A stretch of 64,000 nucleotides of DNA from CAVVFX01 sp963747535 (lineage in GTDB: Bacteria > Acidobacteriota > Terriglobia > Bryobacterales > Bryobacteraceae). The notes beneath the pieces are model-generated. The model worked only from the letters and a program-made list of their open reading frames with translations, was not told the DNA's origin and did no database searches. Location of the stretch: NCBI GenBank assembly GCA_963747535.1, contig CAVVFX010000020.1:744001-808000 (forward strand), given 5' to 3'. Positions 60,901 through 64,000 of the stretch are shown here, piece after piece. How positions within the stretch are numbered: position 1 is the first letter of the stretch; each line of letters opens with the position of its first letter. The translations under genes were made by a program, and so were the position numbers.

Positions 60901-61016
60901 AGATCAATGTCCAGGTTCCCGCAGGGGTGGCTCCGGGCAGCGCGGTGCCGATTGTCATTCGGGTGGGTGACGCCACCAGTCAGCCGGGAGTGACGATAGC
61001 AGTCAGCGCGCAGTAG
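57969..61016 (+). CDS. Secreted NHL-repeat protein with BACON and Solibacter C-terminal domains
   Basis: A 1015-residue protein with an N-terminal signal peptide. Residues about 22-680 hold roughly eleven NHL-type repeats of 55-57 residues, each with VAVDSAGNLYIAD, RIRKV, GVITTVAGNG and GFSGDNGPATSAQL. A BACON-like domain (about 690-775; SCSWIISGLPSWITI) follows. The C-terminal 230 residues match the TIGR03437 domain seen in Solibacter: GEIVVLYGSGIGP, VNNLQYVGGAPGEVAGVLQI. It is probably an extracellular adhesin or carbohydrate-binding protein. The repeats are very similar to each other at DNA level, so expansion by duplication is likely. Confidence 0.88.
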   Translation: MRLMAAILLAVVASCSLSGQTYSITTFAGGGLPGNTPGNSASLVGVYGVAIDRAGNAFIALTAYQTVLRLDATTGILTRVAGNGTPGFSGDNGPAISAQLNGLTGIAVDSAGNLYIAEHARIREVTVANGVITTVAGNGSPGFSGDGGPATSAEIGSPNFNSSVALDSTGNLYIPDYTSNRVRKVSNGVITTVAGTGSPGSGGDNGPATSAQLNGPTGVAVDSAGNLYIADTLNHRIRKVTNGVITTMAGNGTQGSNGDNGSATSAQLNSPENVCVDSAGNLYVTGLDDRVRRVANGVITTFAGTGTIGFSGDNGPAAGAQLDAPEAVGVDTAGNVYIADSQNERIRKVANGIITTIAGGGSSVGDNGPPSGAQLYAPYGLAVDAANDLYIADGRNNRIRRVSNGVITTTAGSGTADAGGYAGDNGAATSAQLDIPTGVAVDTSGNVYILDSVNARLRRVSNGVITTVAGDGNPGFSGDNGPAATAQLGANANGVAVDLSGNVYIADTGNNRIRKVANGLITTVAGNGAPGYSGDNGPATNAALNSPYGVAVDAGGSLYIADGGNSCIRKVTNGVITTIAGTGKPGYSGDNGPATSAQLSSPAGLAVDSAGSLYIADQGNPSFVRKVAGGIITTIAGNGTFGFSGDGGPATNASFSLATGIAIDSTGNIYVSDNLNDRVRLLTPSTTSCIYSVTPGSLQASALGGTFSFTIQTGASCSWIISGLPSWITISGASSGSGPATVTMVIAADTGAARSVGISVAGVTIGVAQQGAPQPAAPTIGAVTNAASNLSGPISPGEIVVLYGSGIGPAQLTYAQVGGDGLYDAQLAGMTVQFNGIPAPILYTSTVQVAAIVPYELTGASVQVTATYQGQTSAPVTVVLAPSAPGLFTLGATGSGEAAAINQNQATNGAAAPVPIGSIITLFATGEGQTSPAGVDGKPASASPPTPTLPVNVTIGGVTVNNLQYVGGAPGEVAGVLQINVQVPAGVAPGSAVPIVIRVGDATSQPGVTIAVSAQ

Positions 61017-61090
61017 CCGGATTGCTGACGCCCGCGGCTGATCGGCCGGGATCCAGACCGGATACACTGGGAGCTTAAGCGAGAGCCTAC

Positions 61091-63607
61091 ATGCGCAAAA
61101 TCAACTTCCGGAGGGTCCTGGTCGGGACGCTCTTCCTGGCGGCGGCCGCACTGATCGGCGAACAGACCGCGATCTTCTCCATCCTGAAGAGCAATGCCGC
61201 GCCCGGCAAACAGGCCGGCGGTTACTACCTCCTTCCGACCAGTCAATTGCTGCGCCCCTGGGGCGAACAAAGCCTGATTCCGGGACGCCCTGTCGACATG
61301 ACGTTCGACTCCATGAAGCGCGTCCTCGCGGTCCTGAACACGCGCGCCATCTGGCTGCTCGACGGAAGCACCGGCGCCGTGTTGAAGCAAATCCAGACCA
61401 GGTCCACTTCCTATTCCGGCATCGCCTTTCGTCCTGGTGACCGCGAACTGTGGGCCAGTGAAACAACCCGCAACGGTCCGGACAGCATTCTCGTGGCCGG
61501 GCTTTCCGAACTCGGCCTGCCGGAAAAGACCAGCCACATCGAACTCAAAGAGCATCCGCTCCCGGTTGGGATCGCGTTCTCGCCCGACGGAAAGACTGCT
61601 TACGTGGCATTCAGCCGGTCCAACACGCTAGCCGTGATCGATACGACGACGCATGAGATCGTCCGGCAGATCGACGTCGGCATCGCGCCGTTCGGAGTCG
61701 TCAGCCGGCAGGGCAAAATCTTTGTCAGCAATCGCGGCGGCCGGCGCACGGAAGCCGGCGACACCACTGCGCCATCCAGCGGATCGCAGATCGTGAGCGA
61801 CCCGGTTACTGGATCGTCGGCTTCGGGTACAGTGAGCGTCGTCGACGCCGAAACATTTCAGGTGAAGAACGTTGCGGTGGGATTATCGCCTTCCCATCTA
61901 CTGCTCAGCCCGGACCAGAAGCTGTTAGTGGTCTCCAACGGCCATTCCGATTCTGTCTCCATACTCGATACCGGCACTCTGGCACGTACGGACGTGAAGA
62001 TTCCGACCTACCCGGATGCCGCGATCGGGAGCCAGCCGATCAGTTCCGCCTTCTCCGCCGATGGCCAGGTTCTATACGTGGCCTGCGGTGGCAACAATGC
62101 CGTGGCCATCTTGAACCGTTCCGGCAAAGGCTGGACAGTGAGCGGCGCCGTGCCGACCGGCTGGTTTCCTTCCGCCCTCGCCATGGCCCGCGACGGCAGT
62201 TTGCGGGTCCTCAATATCAAAGGCGTGGGCAATACAGCGGATAAGAACGGAACCTTCAATTCCAAGCAATATGAAGGCTCGCTGCTGGCGATTCCGGTTC
62301 CGGGCGCCGCCCAGATTGCGGCTGGGACGAGGGAAGTGCGCGCGGCCAACAGTCCGGTCTTCGAGCCGGCGGGCGGCGTGGCAAACCTCTGGTCGCTGGG
62401 CATCGAGCATGTGTTCTTCATCATCAAGGAAAACCGCACGTACGACCAGGTTTTCGGCGATCTCCCGAAGGCCAACGGCGATCCCAAGCTTTGCATGTAC
62501 GGGCGGGACATCACGCCCAATCAGCATGCTCTGGCGGAACAGTACGTGACGCTCGACAACTTTTACACGGGAGGGGCAATCAGCTTCGACGGCCATCAGT
62601 GGCTGATGCAGGCTTTCGTGAGCGACTATGTGGAGCGAGCTTTCGCGGCGTCGCCCCGTGGTTATGCCTGGAACATGAGCGACGCGCTGGTGGTGCCGCC
62701 GACCGGGTTCTTCTGGCAGAATGCGCCCAAGCCGCTGGACGTGCGCATTTATGGCGAATTCCAGCTTCCGGCGGTCTGGGATCCGGATAAGCAAAGCGCG
62801 CAAGACATGAACGAGAGCGATTTGCTGACCTGGTCCCAATACTGGAAGCTCTATAAAGAGGGCAAATGGCAGAGCGCGGTGGGTGCCAGAAGCGGCGTTC
62901 CCGCCCTCGCGAAATACTGCAGCCAGAGCTATCCGAACAGCTCGACGGTAATTCCCGATGCTATCCGGGCGGAGGAGTATCTACGCGAACTGGCGGCGCG
63001 CGAAAAGTCGGGACAGATGCCCAACCTCAGCATCCTGACGCTCACCAATAACCACACCAACGGAACCAACCCCAAATCGCCGACTCCGCGAGCCATGGTG
63101 GCGGCCAATGACCTGGCGCTGGGCCGCATCGTGGAGGGTATTTCGAAGAGCCGCTTCTGGGCGAAATCGCTGATCCTGGTGGTGGAGGACGATGCGCAGG
63201 ATGGCGTGGATCACGTGGATGGTCATCGTACCGTCGCGCTGGCGGTGGGACCGTTCATTCGCCGCGGAGTAGTGGATTCGAACAACTACAACCACCTCAG
63301 CCTGGTCCGCACGATACAGGAAGTCTTCCGCATTCCGCCACGCACGCGATTCGCTAAAGCGGCGCGCCCTATGACCAGCCTCTTCACGGCTAAGGCCGAT
63401 GCCACGACGTTTCAGCACCTGGAGCCAAAAGTTCAAATGGACGAAATGAATCCGCCGCTGAAATCATTGAGCGGCCGTCAGTTGTGGGCCGCCCGGCAAT
63501 CTCAATCGTTCGACTGGAACGAGCCCGACGAAGCCCCGGAGGAGGTCCTGAATCGAATCCTGTGGTGGGACAGCAAGGGCTACAACACGCCGTATCCCAA
63601 GCCGTAG
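61091..63607 (+). CDS. Propeller phosphoesterase-family protein
   Basis: An 838-residue exported protein. Residues about 55-400 form a YVTN-type beta-propeller (PVGIAFSPDGKTAYVAFSRS, VSILDTGTL, DGQVLYVACGGNNAVAIL). The C-terminal half is a phosphoesterase-like domain (PF04185 type): HVFFIIKENRTYDQVFGDLP, LDNFYTGGAISFDGHQWL, LILVVEDDAQDGVDHVDGHR. The family includes phospholipase C and acid phosphatases, so a secreted phosphoester hydrolase is plausible. The N-terminus is a signal or anchor helix (LVGTLFLAAAALIG). It follows the NHL gene by 74 bp on the same strand. Confidence 0.88.
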   Translation: MRKINFRRVLVGTLFLAAAALIGEQTAIFSILKSNAAPGKQAGGYYLLPTSQLLRPWGEQSLIPGRPVDMTFDSMKRVLAVLNTRAIWLLDGSTGAVLKQIQTRSTSYSGIAFRPGDRELWASETTRNGPDSILVAGLSELGLPEKTSHIELKEHPLPVGIAFSPDGKTAYVAFSRSNTLAVIDTTTHEIVRQIDVGIAPFGVVSRQGKIFVSNRGGRRTEAGDTTAPSSGSQIVSDPVTGSSASGTVSVVDAETFQVKNVAVGLSPSHLLLSPDQKLLVVSNGHSDSVSILDTGTLARTDVKIPTYPDAAIGSQPISSAFSADGQVLYVACGGNNAVAILNRSGKGWTVSGAVPTGWFPSALAMARDGSLRVLNIKGVGNTADKNGTFNSKQYEGSLLAIPVPGAAQIAAGTREVRAANSPVFEPAGGVANLWSLGIEHVFFIIKENRTYDQVFGDLPKANGDPKLCMYGRDITPNQHALAEQYVTLDNFYTGGAISFDGHQWLMQAFVSDYVERAFAASPRGYAWNMSDALVVPPTGFFWQNAPKPLDVRIYGEFQLPAVWDPDKQSAQDMNESDLLTWSQYWKLYKEGKWQSAVGARSGVPALAKYCSQSYPNSSTVIPDAIRAEEYLRELAAREKSGQMPNLSILTLTNNHTNGTNPKSPTPRAMVAANDLALGRIVEGISKSRFWAKSLILVVEDDAQDGVDHVDGHRTVALAVGPFIRRGVVDSNNYNHLSLVRTIQEVFRIPPRTRFAKAARPMTSLFTAKADATTFQHLEPKVQMDEMNPPLKSLSGRQLWAARQSQSFDWNEPDEAPEEVLNRILWWDSKGYNTPYPKP

Positions 63608-63720
63608 GATAGGTCCGGCCACGGCCTTGTTGCCGTGGGGTCGGATGAGACGTAACGGCGCAGAAACAGCCGCATGTCAGGGCGCTTCGCGCACTAAAGC
63701 CTGTCGCACGCTCGACAGGG

Positions 63721-63762
63721 GCGACCGGGGGGTCGCTTGCGGACGTGGCGTCCGCCCCACAA
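63721..63762. repeat. Dispersed repeat R7, copy 2
   Basis: GGGGGGTCGCTTGCGGACG and GCGTCCGCCCCACAA, as at 56138-56180. The 113 bp before it contain no gene. Confidence 0.75.
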
Positions 63763-63783
63763 ATGGCCAGCCGGGTGTCTTCG

Positions 63784-64000
63784 TCAATGCGCGGGGACGG
63801 TAACGGATGGACCCGCAGGGTGACCGTGAGCCCAGTTTCGCAGCCGGAATCCCAGAGCAATCATCATAATTCCGAAGACGAAAGCATAGGCTCCCACCCA
63901 GATCGCGATCACGAGGGCCCCCGCGAGCGGAGCGAACATGATCAGCCCGCCGAAGATCACCGATGCGATGCCGGTGAGCGCGAGCAGCCATTCGCCCTCC
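63784..64000 (-). CDS. HdeD/DUF308-like membrane protein, 3' end only
   Basis: The minus-strand frame is open to the window edge and stops at 63784-63786 (TGA). It encodes WLLALTGIASVIFGGLIMFA, then WVGAYAFVFGIMMIALGFRL and a short polar tail. The two-helix pattern with conserved Gly and the GIMMIALGFRLR end match HdeD-like DUF308 proteins, multi-pass membrane proteins linked to acid stress in some bacteria. The 5' part lies beyond the window, so the length and start are not known. Confidence 0.7.
   Translation of the reverse strand, partial: EGEWLLALTGIASVIFGGLIMFAPLAGALVIAIWVGAYAFVFGIMMIALGFRLRNWAHGHPAGPSVTVPAH

Overview
The window is a 64 kb, GC-rich chromosomal segment that most resembles a soil Acidobacteriota genome of the Bryobacterales/'Solibacter' type. 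This taxonomic call is an inference. It rests on a secreted NHL-propeller protein ending in the C-terminal domain long known from Solibacter (TIGR03437-like), Ser/Thr kinase-TPR proteins with a dedicated ECF sigma factor, many Tat- or Sec-exported metallohydrolases and DUF1080 proteins, HAF-repeat and PEGA proteins, and a sequence-related network of intergenic repeats. I see no rRNA, tRNA, transposase, phage or cas gene.

Layout. 1-3.7 kb: 3' end of a TPR/PEGA membrane protein broken by a +1 frameshift. 3.8-9.5 kb: adenylate kinase, glutathione-independent formaldehyde dehydrogenase, and a translationally coupled sugar-ABC ATPase / permease / exported VOC protein set. 9.8-13.8 kb: DUF2461 and SRPBCC genes, then pyrR-pyrB-pyrC. 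13.8-14.9 kb: repeat block. 14.9-21.1 kb: ECF sigma factor, Ser/Thr kinase with TPRs, exported HAF-repeat protein. 21.4-27.6 kb: an accessory-looking stretch with an orphan DUF4123 (T6SS adaptor-type) pair, urate-catabolism genes (HIU hydrolase, OHCU decarboxylase, an aldolase-family protein), then a three-gene cassette with a (Thr-Pro)n protein and a caspase-like/DUF4347-like protein. 27.7-35.1 kb: glycosyltransferases and a sugar-activation pair (a GHMP-kinase::UDPGP fusion and a GalU-like enzyme). 35.1-42.2 kb: SulP transporter, then a compact minus-strand operon thrC - 8-oxoguanine-type deaminase - PduO adenosyltransferase - DUF6580 membrane protein - cobalamin-binding protein. 42.2-44 kb: repeat block. 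44-49.8 kb: enolase-superfamily protein, a glycosidase remnant, a glycosyltransferase, a polysaccharide deacetylase and an amidohydrolase. 49.9-64 kb: SWIM-SNF2 helicase, histone-H1-like protein, exported metallohydrolases, NHL-BACON protein, propeller-phosphoesterase, and a truncated HdeD-like gene.

How genes work together. pyrRBC are the regulator and two consecutive steps of pyrimidine synthesis. The 8-oxoguanine deaminase (making urate) and the HIU hydrolase/OHCU decarboxylase pair (after urate oxidase) would form a purine-salvage route if a urate oxidase exists elsewhere. The corrinoid genes suggest B12 capture and adenosylation. The strongest candidates for something undescribed are (i) the 25.8-27.6 kb cargo-like cassette and its DUF4123 counterpart at 21.4-22.5 kb, (ii) the kinase::UDPGP fusion overlapping a GalU-like gene, (iii) DUF6580 as a corrinoid transporter candidate, and (iv) the family of related intergenic repeats, two of which share a common terminus.
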